This document shows, in pieces, positions 26,576 through 34,916 of a stretch of 64,000 nt of DNA; within the stretch, counting starts at the first letter, position 1; each line of letters starts with the position of its first letter. Both the position numbers and the translations under genes were made by a program. Below the pieces are notes generated by a model. It was not told the origin of the DNA. It did not search any database and worked only from the letters and a program-made list of their open reading frames with translations. The stretch spans positions 124,001 to 188,000 of the forward strand of contig JADZAS010000030.1 in the NCBI GenBank assembly GCA_020852515.1, read 5' to 3'. Source of the DNA: Phycisphaerales bacterium. GTDB lineage: Bacteria; Planctomycetota; Phycisphaerae; Phycisphaerales; UBA5793.

Positions 26576-26869
26576 GTGGCCAAGTACGACGCCCTGCGCG
26601 ATGAACTCCGACGACGCGGCCAACCTGTCACTCCCGCGAAGGCGGGAGTCCAGTCTCATTCACCTCACCGCATCACCATGACCTTCGCCGAGATCGACCA
26701 ACTCATCCCCGGCGGCCTACCCAACTCGGCTTACACCTATCAAGCATGGTGGGCCGACGAACGCGATCCCAAGACTCACGTTCACAAGCTCGCCTGGCTC
26801 GAAGCCGGCTATCGCGTCGAGCGCTACGACCTCGCCGCGCGAACGGTCACGTTTAGAAAGTGCCGCTGA
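26576..26869 (+). CDS. Small DUF7662-like protein with an in-frame REP insertion
   Basis: 97 aa from GTG 26576. YDALRDEL, then MTFAEIDQLIPGGLPNSAYTYQAWWADERD, then KLAWLEAGYRVERYDLAARTVTF match a family of ~75-residue proteins (DUF7662-like) found beside restriction or phage-related genes. Between the YDALRDEL helix and MTFAEI lies VTPAKAGVQSHSPHRI, encoded by a GTCA(C/T)TCCCGC-type REP; relatives I know lack such a segment. The frame is preserved. The function of the family is unknown. Confidence 0.6.
   Translation: MAKYDALRDELRRRGQPVTPAKAGVQSHSPHRITMTFAEIDQLIPGGLPNSAYTYQAWWADERDPKTHVHKLAWLEAGYRVERYDLAARTVTFRKCR
26627..26653 (+). repeat. GTCATTCC-type REP inside a coding sequence
   Basis: GTCACTCCCGCGAAGGCGGG followed by AGTCCAG. 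It is translated as VTPAKAGVQ within the DUF7662-like gene. Confidence 0.85.
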
Positions 26870-26898
26870 GAACTTCGCACAACGCCGGGGCATAGCCC

Positions 26899-26926
26899 GC
26901 GAGTCCTCGGACCCATGCGATTCGCT
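26899..26926 (+). repeat. Direct repeat flanking the 151-aa gene, left copy
   Basis: GCGAGTCCTCGGACCCATGC is identical over 20 bp to 27439-27458, and similarity extends to about 26926 (TCGCT). Confidence 0.8.
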
Positions 26927-26934
26927 TCGCTTCG

Positions 26935-27390
26935 TCAGCGCGACCCCGGCCCACCCGTATCTTCCGCGCGTCCGAGCAGCCGCAGGAATTCGTTGACGGC
27001 GCTCGCGCCATTCGCGTCGTACCGCTGCCTGGTCGTAGCCACATGATCGGCGTCCACGAGTCGACGAATCTCCCCAAGGCGATGGAACACGACTCGACAA
27101 GCATCGGCAGGCGTCAGTCGTTCGCCGCTCGCAGCGCCGTCAAGCAACTCCAGCGCAAAGTCGGGTGAGAAGAAGAAACGCGGCCGCACTTGCGGACCGA
27201 ACGCGAGCTCCGGCGGCGGATGCTGTCGCTCCACCGTCAGCCTGATGCGCAACACGCCGTCGGTCCACTTGCTCCTGCGCCGGTGCAGGGACTTGGCCTC
27301 GCCCAAAAAGCGAAACTGATTCGCCACCAGAAACGGCTCCAGTATCCGCACCATTCCCAGATACATAGCTCCAAGTTCGCGGTCGCGCAT
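26935..27390 (-). CDS. Hypothetical protein bracketed by direct repeats
   Basis: 151 aa. The first half is strand-rich and orderly (MYLGMVRILEPFLVANQFRFLGEA, VLRIRLTVERQHPPPELAFG), while the second has basic helices (VVFHRLGEIRRLVDADHV) and ends in a low-complexity tail. I recognise no domain. A 20-bp direct repeat lies on each side, 540 bp apart, so the gene may have been inserted or duplicated as a unit. The start is the first in-frame ATG; ribosome-binding evidence is weak. Confidence 0.45.
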   Translation of the reverse strand: MRDRELGAMYLGMVRILEPFLVANQFRFLGEAKSLHRRRSKWTDGVLRIRLTVERQHPPPELAFGPQVRPRFFFSPDFALELLDGAASGERLTPADACRVVFHRLGEIRRLVDADHVATTRQRYDANGASAVNEFLRLLGRAEDTGGPGSR

Positions 27391-27438
27391 AAAACGCTCG
27401 AATCAAATCCTGGCCGGAACCAGTGCGTATCCCACCCT

Positions 27439-27466
27439 GCGAGTCCTCGGACCCATGCTACTCGCT
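27439..27466 (+). repeat. Direct repeat flanking the 151-aa gene, right copy
   Basis: Same orientation as 26899-26926: 20 identical bases, then (T/G)A(C/T)TCGCT-like similarity. Confidence 0.8.
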
Positions 27467-27535
27467 CGTGACGGCGGACGGAACGGCATTCGCCAAACGC
27501 TGGAAATATTTTTTTAAGATATCCGGTCCAGCCCC

Positions 27536-27565
27536 TTGACAAGGGGGGCCTTCGTAGCGGATCAT
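27536..27565 (+). promoter_or_regulatory. Possible promoter of the lipoprotein cluster
   Basis: A consensus TTGACA at 27536-27541 and a 4/6 -10 match, GATCAT, at 27560-27565 (spacer 18) lie ~40 bp before ATG 27607, in a locally AT-rich stretch. Confidence 0.35.
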
Positions 27566-27606
27566 GCCAAGTCCCGCTAACGCACTCCAAACCCAAGGAG
27601 ACGAAG

Positions 27607-28245
27607 ATGACCCGGCTGCCCTTCTATCTACTCCTCTGCCTGCTTCTCATGCTTACTGGTTGCGCTACGAAGCGGTATGGGCGCATGCAGCCTGTGTCAG
27701 CGACCGAGCGACAGCAGCTGTCCTGCCGCGAGATTGACATCGAGATTGCCAAGACCCGCGAGTTCCTCGACCAGATCAACGCCGAAGGATTCGATGGTCG
27801 TGATGTCCTCGGCATTCTTGGCGACTTCGGCATCGGGAATGCGATGGAGCGTGGCGACGCTGTCAAGAGTGGCAAGAAGCGCCTGGACGAGCTGGAGGCT
27901 CTTCGAGTCGAAAAGGGCTGTCCGGGTAGTGGCTCACAACCGACTGCAATTCAGATCAACTCCAGTTACTCCGGCCCCTCTGCGCAAGCACAGGGCAGTT
28001 CCGAATTCGAACGGGCGTTGCGCGGCAAGGATGCCGGCCAACTTGCAGAACTCGCAGCCTACTACGAAGACCTGCTCAGTGTCGAGCCCAACGGCATCGC
28101 GGCTCGAAGGAACCTCGCCATGATCCGCTATCAGCAGGGCGAGTACGAAGAAGCATGGAAGCACGTAAAGCATCTGCACCTGCTCGGCACCAACGTCCCG
28201 GGAGATTTCGAAGCCCGCCTCGCCGCCGCGATGCCCAAATCTTAA
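27607..28245 (+). CDS. Lipoprotein with TPR-like C-terminus
   Basis: 212 aa with AAGGAG 7 bp upstream. Signal peptide and lipobox LTGC (Cys ~19). A Cys-containing helical region (SATERQQLSCREIDIEIAKTREFLDQI) is followed by GFDGRDVLGILGDFGIGNAMERGDA, strikingly like lipoproteins of gamma-proteobacteria. A variable Ser/Gln linker precedes a TPR-like hairpin (LAELAAYYEDLLSVEPNGIAARRNLAMIRYQQGEYEEAW). Resemblance to proteobacterial proteins and accessory surroundings suggest horizontal acquisition. Function unknown. Confidence 0.75.
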   Translation: MTRLPFYLLLCLLLMLTGCATKRYGRMQPVSATERQQLSCREIDIEIAKTREFLDQINAEGFDGRDVLGILGDFGIGNAMERGDAVKSGKKRLDELEALRVEKGCPGSGSQPTAIQINSSYSGPSAQAQGSSEFERALRGKDAGQLAELAAYYEDLLSVEPNGIAARRNLAMIRYQQGEYEEAWKHVKHLHLLGTNVPGDFEARLAAAMPKS

Positions 28246-28262
28246 AGAGGAAGTACCGCACC

Positions 28263-28562
28263 ATGAAACATTTCATCATCGCGGGCGCAATGCTGCTAGT
28301 GCTCTCCGCCTGCACCAAACCCATCGAAGTAGATTGGAATCCACAGGACGAACCGCCAATCGATGCGCCAGATGAACCAGACGCGCGCGCGGCGACCTGG
28401 CCGGAGGCATGGTATGTTCGCTGCGACGCCCACGCAGGCAGACGATGTGGTGGTCCGTATCGCACACAGCAAATGGCTGAGGATGTAGCTCGCGCCCACA
28501 ATTGCGGCTACCACTGGTGCGTCGGTCTTGCTCGTGTAACGCCGATTAACTGCTGGCACTGA
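28263..28562 (+). CDS. Small cysteine-containing lipoprotein
   Basis: 99 aa from ATG 28263 with AGAGGAAG upstream, 17 bp after the preceding lipoprotein, so probably co-transcribed. Signal peptide with lipobox LSAC (Cys ~17), an acidic proline-rich spacer (PQDEPPIDAPDEPDARA), then a compact domain with four further Cys (VRCDAHAGRRCGGPY, HNCGYHWCVG, NCWH), likely disulfide-linked in the periplasm. No named family recognised. Confidence 0.68.
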   Translation: MKHFIIAGAMLLVLSACTKPIEVDWNPQDEPPIDAPDEPDARAATWPEAWYVRCDAHAGRRCGGPYRTQQMAEDVARAHNCGYHWCVGLARVTPINCWH

Positions 28563-28665
28563 CTGCGGCCCCGCGTAACCGACCAATCTAAAGTCCGCAA
28601 TGGTCACGGAAGCAAGCCGCAACTTGTCGTTCGCGCGCCCGATCGGGCTCTGAAAGGAGATGCCA

Positions 28666-29223
28666 ATGCAGCGACTCCTGATCTGTGCCGCGCTCCTGCT
28701 CCTACCCGGGTGCGGCGTCAATGAATGGCAGAGATCCTACCTGCGCGTGAGTGAGCAATCGACGGCGGCGCTCCCCGTCGAAGCTACGATCGAAATGATT
28801 GACTGCTCCGACTACGCGGATTCCCTCTTCCTCGAAAGACTCAAAGCAACGCAGGCCAGGGCCCAGCCGCTCGGCTACAGCGTCTTCGACTTCGACAAAG
28901 GAGGCAGTGGCCTCGTGGGCGCGATCACGCAGCCCGATTACGTTCGCAAACTCGACGAGTTTGCCCGCACGATCGGCGCCGATCTGGTCATCTATCGCAT
29001 CAACTACGTCGGCACCGACCGCGTTGAGCGCGTCGAGACCTACGACGCCCCGCGAAACGACACAACCTACCACACCGGCATGATCACGCGCGACGATGGA
29101 GCGACGGCCGACTACCGAGGCACTTCAACCAGCGTCGGATGGGAAACCCGGCTCGTCACCCGAACCATCGCAATCGACCGTTACGTCGCGGCGGCCGCTT
29201 TCTATCGGTGCCAGCCGGAGTAA
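28666..29223 (+). CDS. Lipoprotein with Asp/Tyr-rich alpha/beta domain
   Basis: 185 aa from ATG 28666. GAAAGGAG spaced 5-7 bp supports this start rather than the ATG at 28660, which overlaps it. Lipobox LPGC (Cys ~16 of the mature numbering). The domain contains IDCSDYADSLFLERLKATQARAQPLGYSVFDFDKGG and ADLVIYRINYVGTDRVERVETYDAPRND. Third lipoprotein in a row and possibly in the same transcript. It faces the PutAbiC gene tail to tail. Function unknown. Confidence 0.68.
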   Translation: MQRLLICAALLLLPGCGVNEWQRSYLRVSEQSTAALPVEATIEMIDCSDYADSLFLERLKATQARAQPLGYSVFDFDKGGSGLVGAITQPDYVRKLDEFARTIGADLVIYRINYVGTDRVERVETYDAPRNDTTYHTGMITRDDGATADYRGTSTSVGWETRLVTRTIAIDRYVAAAAFYRCQPE

Positions 29224-29329
29224 CGCCAGAGCACCCCAACTGTCTGTCGGGTGCCGCTCACAATCGAGCAACAATCGTACCAGTCCCGTTTTCTTGCCCC
29301 CAGCGCTCCCAGCCTCGCGGCGGCGTTAA

Positions 29330-30190
29330 TCACTGCAGGTCAATGGCATCGCTACCTACTGCGCTCTCGTATAGGCGCGCATGTACTGGCCACACCAAAA
29401 GACCACTTGGAAGATTCTGGAATAATTCGAAGCGATCTGCCAGCGGCCGAAACTTCTCCCGCCCATACTGGGATATGCCGTTGTAGAACAGGAGTAGCAA
29501 TTCCTTCTCCGATAATTGAGCGCGAATCAGCCGCGCGTACTCGATCGCGCGATCTCCGGCGTGATCGTTAATAAATCGCAGCATGTGGTATAGATGACGG
29601 CAGTAGTGCCCGACTTCCTGCCCGTGATTCTTGTAGAACACACGATATGCCTGATCGATCGATTGCTCATAACCCTCGCGCAGATCAGAACTGGCGAAGT
29701 TCGGCGCGGGGCCGATCCTAGCAGTCAAAGTCTTTTTCATCTCGTCAACTATTAGCTTAAGGGCGGCGCGACCCTGAAACACGCCATGCCGCAACAGTGA
29801 CGTACCCTCCACAATGTCTTGATGCGTGCGCAGCAGTTGAAAGAACCTATTCTCGAAAAGTTGGATTTTCATAGCCTCTGCCTGTCGAGCCAATTCCAAC
29901 TGCTGCCTTTTGAGCACATTGCGGGTCATTCGCAGTTCCCGACGCTGCAGGTCTAACTCCTGGCTTTGGAGACGTATCGCGTAGAATAACGCGACAAAAG
30001 CCAGTGCTGAAAACAGGGCGTTTGATGCGCCGAATGCGTCACCCAAGGAAGCAGCCTCTTCAGCAGACGGTGCCACGCAAAGGACGAATACGAGGTTTGC
30101 TAGCCACCCGATGATCGCTATTCCCAGAAGGACGACCAGCAACCGCTGGAGCTTCCATCTGGACTTCGCGTGTCTGGACTGTCGAGACAT
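29330..30190 (-). CDS. PutAbiC-type membrane protein (putative phage abortive infection protein)
   Basis: 286 aa with GAGG upstream. Two membrane helices (residues ~16-40 and ~55-72) are followed by a ~40-residue coiled coil (LQSQELDLQRRELRMTRNVLKRQQLELARQ). A cytosolic domain matches the putative abortive-infection family pattern: FENRFFQLLRTHQDIVEG, VGHYCRHLYHMLRFIND, LIRAQLSEKELLLLFYNGIS, GREKFRPLADRFELFQNLP. Family members sit in phage-defence contexts, but the mechanism is unknown to me. The gene begins 58 bp after a Ser/Thr kinase stop on the same strand. Confidence 0.78.
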   Translation of the reverse strand: MSRQSRHAKSRWKLQRLLVVLLGIAIIGWLANLVFVLCVAPSAEEAASLGDAFGASNALFSALAFVALFYAIRLQSQELDLQRRELRMTRNVLKRQQLELARQAEAMKIQLFENRFFQLLRTHQDIVEGTSLLRHGVFQGRAALKLIVDEMKKTLTARIGPAPNFASSDLREGYEQSIDQAYRVFYKNHGQEVGHYCRHLYHMLRFINDHAGDRAIEYARLIRAQLSEKELLLLFYNGISQYGREKFRPLADRFELFQNLPSGLLVWPVHARLYESAVGSDAIDLQ

Positions 30191-30248
30191 CGACGCTTCC
30201 TCAACTGCGATCTGGACAAAGACCTGTCCGATTTGGGTTCATGATCCG

Positions 30249-31406
30249 CTAACCCTGCAAGCGGCTTCGGCGAAAGGCGTCGATCCGAGACCGATTGGCT
30301 TCCAGCAATGCCGGATAGGCCGTTTCGATCCTCCCCTCTCGGGCGGCTTGATACATTCTGTACAAGAGGTCCTCAAGCAAAAACTCAATCGATTGCAACT
30401 CATGGTCGGTCAGTCCGGCAAAGTCCATTTGATAGGGTGTGAACCAATCCAATCCGTCGGGACTGCCACACGTCTCCTCCGTCACTATCGTGAAACTGTG
30501 ACCATGTCCGCTATCTGCGCACTCATCCAGCAGATCCTTGAGCGCATCGATTGATTGCACTCGATCATCCGGTGCAAATTGCAGCATTTGAACCAATAGG
30601 CGCTCCCAAGCCGCCTGCCGCATGCCAAGTTCAGCCGCTCCAAGGCCCTGCTCTAGGTCAAGCGACCCGGTCAGCAAGTAGAAAACAGTGGCCCCGAGTG
30701 AGTAGAAGTCACTTCGCTCGTCAACCGACTCTCCCATCATCTGCTCTGGACTCATGAACCCTTGAGTTCCGCAGATCCCCGACGATGTGGTCACAAAGTC
30801 ATCCATCCTGCTGAGTCGACTTGACACACGACCATGCCGATTGGATTCAGATTGCTGGAGCACTCGAAGGATGCCAAAATCGGCGATCTTGGCAATGACA
30901 ATCTCGCGCCCAGCGTTCAGGGATGAACTCAGCAGGATGTTCGCCGGCTTGATATCGCGATGCACGACACCATTTCGGTGTGCGCAGGCTAGACCATCCA
31001 AAACATTTGCCAATATGGCACCCACTAGTCGGTGTGGAAGCCGCCCTTCGAACCACGTCAAGAGATCATCCGCGGACACGGCCCGCGAGCCGTCTGGGAG
31101 TAAACAACCAGTCGCGAGCTCCATTCGAAACCAAGGATGGCCGTGTGTGTCTCCGAAGTCATCCACTTTGATCAGGTTTCGATGGGCGAGCCGGGCAAGT
31201 ACGCATGCTTCGCGCCTGAACATATCCCGAGCCTTCACGGAGCTAAGCAGGCCTTTCGGGAGAATCTTGACCGCATACTCGGTACCCAAAATCAGATGCC
31301 GAACATGAAGCACCTCACCCATCCCACCTGAGCCAAGATGGCCAACCACTTCGTAGCCCGCGAACTTGGTCCCAGGAGGAAACGAAGGGTCGCGTGGTCG
31401 TGCCAT
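30249..31406 (-). CDS. Soluble Ser/Thr protein kinase with extra C-terminal domain
   Basis: 385 aa from ATG 31404-31406. A complete Hanks-type kinase: GSGGMGEV loop (residues ~25-32), Lys47 in AVKILPK, Glu66, HRDIKPAN (149-156), DFG (176-178) and SPEQ in the activation segment. A ~45-residue insert (SESNRHGRVSSRLSRMDDF) lies in the activation loop. After the kinase fold come ~85 residues of unfamiliar acidic sequence (SFTIVTEETCGSPDGLDWFTPYQMDF...). No membrane segment, unlike most PknB-type proteins. Its position before a PutAbiC gene suggests a signalling role in defence, as inference. Confidence 0.88.
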   Translation of the reverse strand: MARPRDPSFPPGTKFAGYEVVGHLGSGGMGEVLHVRHLILGTEYAVKILPKGLLSSVKARDMFRREACVLARLAHRNLIKVDDFGDTHGHPWFRMELATGCLLPDGSRAVSADDLLTWFEGRLPHRLVGAILANVLDGLACAHRNGVVHRDIKPANILLSSSLNAGREIVIAKIADFGILRVLQQSESNRHGRVSSRLSRMDDFVTTSSGICGTQGFMSPEQMMGESVDERSDFYSLGATVFYLLTGSLDLEQGLGAAELGMRQAAWERLLVQMLQFAPDDRVQSIDALKDLLDECADSGHGHSFTIVTEETCGSPDGLDWFTPYQMDFAGLTDHELQSIEFLLEDLLYRMYQAAREGRIETAYPALLEANRSRIDAFRRSRLQG

Positions 31407-31483
31407 CGATAGTATCCCCGGAATCACGACGAAATGCCAACCTAGACTGGTGGGGAAAGCAGGGCGACACGGCGCCGAGGCGG

Positions 31484-31645
31484 CTATGTGCGACGGCGAT
31501 TGTCTTGCCGATACATCTCCTGCGTCTTCACCCAGAGCCTGAATTCCTGCTCCAGCCGTTGAATCGACTGGCGTATCTCCTTCAGTTCGTCGAGGATGCG
31601 AGATTCGTTGTTTGATGTATCCACCTTCGAGGCTTGCTTCGACAT
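31484..31645 (-). CDS. 53-aa coiled-coil protein preceding the kinase
   Basis: ATG 31643-31645 to TAG 31484-31486, with GGAG 9 bp upstream. The 53 residues start MSKQASKVDTSNNES and then form one amphipathic coil (ILDELKEIRQSIQRLEQEFRLWVKTQEMY). It lies 77 bp before the kinase start on the same strand. A longer open frame overlapping it in the kinase frame has no good start. Its size, coil and position suggest a small adaptor or regulator of the kinase/PutAbiC unit, but no homology is known to me. Confidence 0.55.
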   Translation of the reverse strand: MSKQASKVDTSNNESRILDELKEIRQSIQRLEQEFRLWVKTQEMYRQDNRRRT

Positions 31646-31750
31646 CGTCGATCACTCCATTGAGCGTTCAAGGTTCGCAAGTCCGGTCTCGCCGCGACGG
31701 GTCTTCGCAGTGGAGGGCCCCGCGGAGGACTTGGGCGTTGCAGGGTAACT

Positions 31751-31963
31751 TTACTCCTCCTCAACAGTCAAAACCGTCACCCGGCTGTCGGCGTCGGTGG
31801 TTGGGTTTTCGCACTGGATGACCCAGCCCGGGACCGTGGCCTTGAACGTCTTTGATCGCCTGAAGCCGGCGGCGGCGCTGCGCACCGCCGACTCGATCTT
31901 GCCCTGGTCGAGCGTCTTGCGGTAGATCACATCCGATGCGGCCGTCTTGAAGTTGAGATCCAT
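31751..31963 (-). CDS. Small hypothetical protein
   Basis: 70 aa from ATG 31961-31963; AAGGA is 9 bp upstream. MDLNFKTAASDVIYRKTLDQGKIESAVRS, then a strand-rich half (KTFKATVPGWVIQCENPTTDADSRVTVLTVEEE). No domain recognised. It lies between the groEL terminator and the kinase unit, 105 bp upstream of the 53-aa gene on the same strand, so it could be the first gene of that unit or independent. Confidence 0.5.
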   Translation of the reverse strand: MDLNFKTAASDVIYRKTLDQGKIESAVRSAAAGFRRSKTFKATVPGWVIQCENPTTDADSRVTVLTVEEE

Positions 31964-32013
31964 GGGAGGGGTCCTTGGGAAAGACAGAGGCACTTGGCAC
32001 GAGGGAAGGCATT

Positions 32014-32049
32014 AAGCAAAACGGCCGAGGGGGACATTCCCCTCGGCCG
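32014..32049 (-). terminator. Intrinsic terminator of the groEL transcript
   Basis: Minus-strand hairpin: CGGCCGAGGGG / CCCCTCGGCCG arms (32022-32049) with a 6-base loop, followed on that strand by TTTTGCTTAAT (32011-32021). It lies ~270 bp past groEL, beyond two REPs. Confidence 0.75.
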
Positions 32050-32316
32050 CTGAAACGGTCTGCAGATGTATAGTCGAACTCGTGAATGTGGGTTGCAGTA
32101 CCAGACCCTCACCCTGCCTCCCCCACCGGGAGAAGCAACTGGATTCCCGCCTGCGCGGGAATGACGAATGGCGCCCCCACCCCGGCCCTCCCCCCCAGAG
32201 CCGGAGGAGGGAGGAGTGGATTCCCGCCTGCGCGGGAATGACAAGTGGCGCCCCCACCCCGGCCCTTCGACCCTGCTCAGGGCAAGGAATGACGGTCAAT
32301 CGCGAGCCTGTCTCGA
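32050..32316. repeat. groEL 3' region with two tandem REPs
   Basis: Two GTCATTCC-type REPs in the same orientation (32139-32165 and 32217-32242) are part of a ~50-bp direct repeat that continues into TGGCGCCCCCACCCCGGCCC. They are 78 bp apart, between groEL and its terminator, so they are probably transcribed. No gene seen. Confidence 0.75.
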
Positions 32317-33954
<1,638 letters not shown>

Positions 33955-34010
33955 GTGATTCGTTCCTTCCGGTAAGTGTTAAGTCTTCGGTGTTGCTTCG
34001 ATTGATGGTT

Positions 34011-34256
34011 TCAGTTGCGCCGGGCTTCGAGAGAGCCGAGCACGTCTGCCCGCAGCGCGGCTTCGACGTCGGCCGGGGCGCCTCCCTGTGGCGGGCGGAC
34101 CACGGCGATTCGTTCGGCGATGATGGACCCGCCCCAGTCGATGCCGGTCACCACGACCGTCTCGACCTGCCCGCAGCGCAGGCGCTGTACGTGCAGCCGG
34201 CCGAAGGGCAGATGAGGCTCGGTGGTGTCGGACAGGAGTTCAACGGGTGTGGCCAT
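34011..34256 (-). CDS. Small protein between groES and groEL
   Basis: 81 aa from ATG 34254-34256. A strand-rich sequence (MATPVELLSDTTEPHLPFGRLHVQRLRCGQVETVVVTGIDWGG...ERIAVVRPPQG) with a helical end (ADVEAALRADVLGSLEARR). No homology recognised. It ends 56 bp before groEL and starts 38 bp after the 68-aa gene, all on one strand, so it is probably part of the chaperonin operon. The translation start is supported only weakly (GGAG ~14 bp upstream). Confidence 0.5.
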   Translation of the reverse strand: MATPVELLSDTTEPHLPFGRLHVQRLRCGQVETVVVTGIDWGGSIIAERIAVVRPPQGGAPADVEAALRADVLGSLEARRN

Positions 34257-34294
34257 GGTGTTCTCGATTCTCCGGCGTTTGGCCGGCGGTTGCA

Positions 34295-34501
34295 TCAGCC
34301 GATCTCGACCCACGCGATGCGCTGAGCGTCGATGACGTATTCCTTCTTGCCATCCGTGAGCTTGATGAGGTTGTCCGACTCGACGGGCACGAGGAACGCG
34401 TTGGTCACACAGAGCATTTCCGCGCACGATTCGAACATGAATCGAGTCGTGCGATCTCCCTTGAGGCCGGTGAGTGCGGTGCGGAGTTGCTCGGGCGTCA
34501 T
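34295..34501 (-). CDS. Small protein downstream of groES
   Basis: 68 aa with AAAGG upstream of ATG 34501. MTPEQLRTALTGLKGDRTTRFMFESCAEMLCVTNAFLVPVES then KKEYVIDAQRIAWVEIG. The ordered alternation of helix and strand makes a real protein likely, although I recognise no family. It begins 34 bp after the groES stop, in the same direction, before an 81-aa gene and groEL. It may be a cofactor or simply a hitchhiking gene. Confidence 0.55.
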   Translation of the reverse strand: MTPEQLRTALTGLKGDRTTRFMFESCAEMLCVTNAFLVPVESDNLIKLTDGKKEYVIDAQRIAWVEIG

Positions 34502-34535
34502 CTGTTGCCTTTCAGTCGCGGCGCGCGGCGTCGGG

Positions 34536-34826
34536 TCAGTCGATGAGCGCGAGGATGGACTCTTCGTTCATGAGAAGGAGTTCCTCGCCGTCGATCTTGA
34601 CTTCGGTGCCGGCGTATGAGTTGAACAGAACGCGATCGCCCTTCTTGACGCTGAAGGGGGTGTAGTCGCCGGTGTCCTTGTTGAGGCGACCCTGGCCGAC
34701 GGCTTTGACGACACCGGTGCGCGGCGTGTCCTTGGCGGACTCGGGGAGGTAGAGGCCGGAATCGGTCTTGGTCGTCGCTTCATCGCGCTTGATGAGGATC
34801 TTGTCACCGAGTGGGCGGACTTTCAT
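34536..34826 (-). CDS. groS: Co-chaperonin GroES
   Basis: 96 aa from MKVRPLGDKILIKR (ATG 34824-34826) with GGAG upstream; the upstream in-frame ATG at 34874 would add 16 atypical residues. The mobile loop region (TKTDSGLYLPESAKDTPRTG) and the GDRVLFNSYAGTEVKIDGEELLLMNEESILALI core are intact. It forms the heptameric lid on GroEL. An inverted GTTGAA-N12-TTCAAC lies ~40-60 bp upstream (34863-34886), of unknown significance. Confidence 0.97.
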   Translation of the reverse strand: MKVRPLGDKILIKRDEATTKTDSGLYLPESAKDTPRTGVVKAVGQGRLNKDTGDYTPFSVKKGDRVLFNSYAGTEVKIDGEELLLMNEESILALID

Positions 34827-34916
34827 GTTCTGTTCTCCGGTTGCAGTGGGTTGGGGGTTGAGGTTGAATGACATTGAGAGTTCAACGAGGTCGGGCCGGA
34901 GCCCCGGCGCGACGTG

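Noticed and set aside
26444-26659. N-terminal extension of the RAYT frame (RPGMAMPGL)
   Set aside because: It is translated from two palindromes (26497-26520 and 26627-26653), and family members begin near MLPWNNWYH.
34863-34886. GTTGAA-N12-TTCAAC upstream of groES as an operator
   Set aside because: Short arms and a long spacer could occur by chance; noted in the groES entry only.
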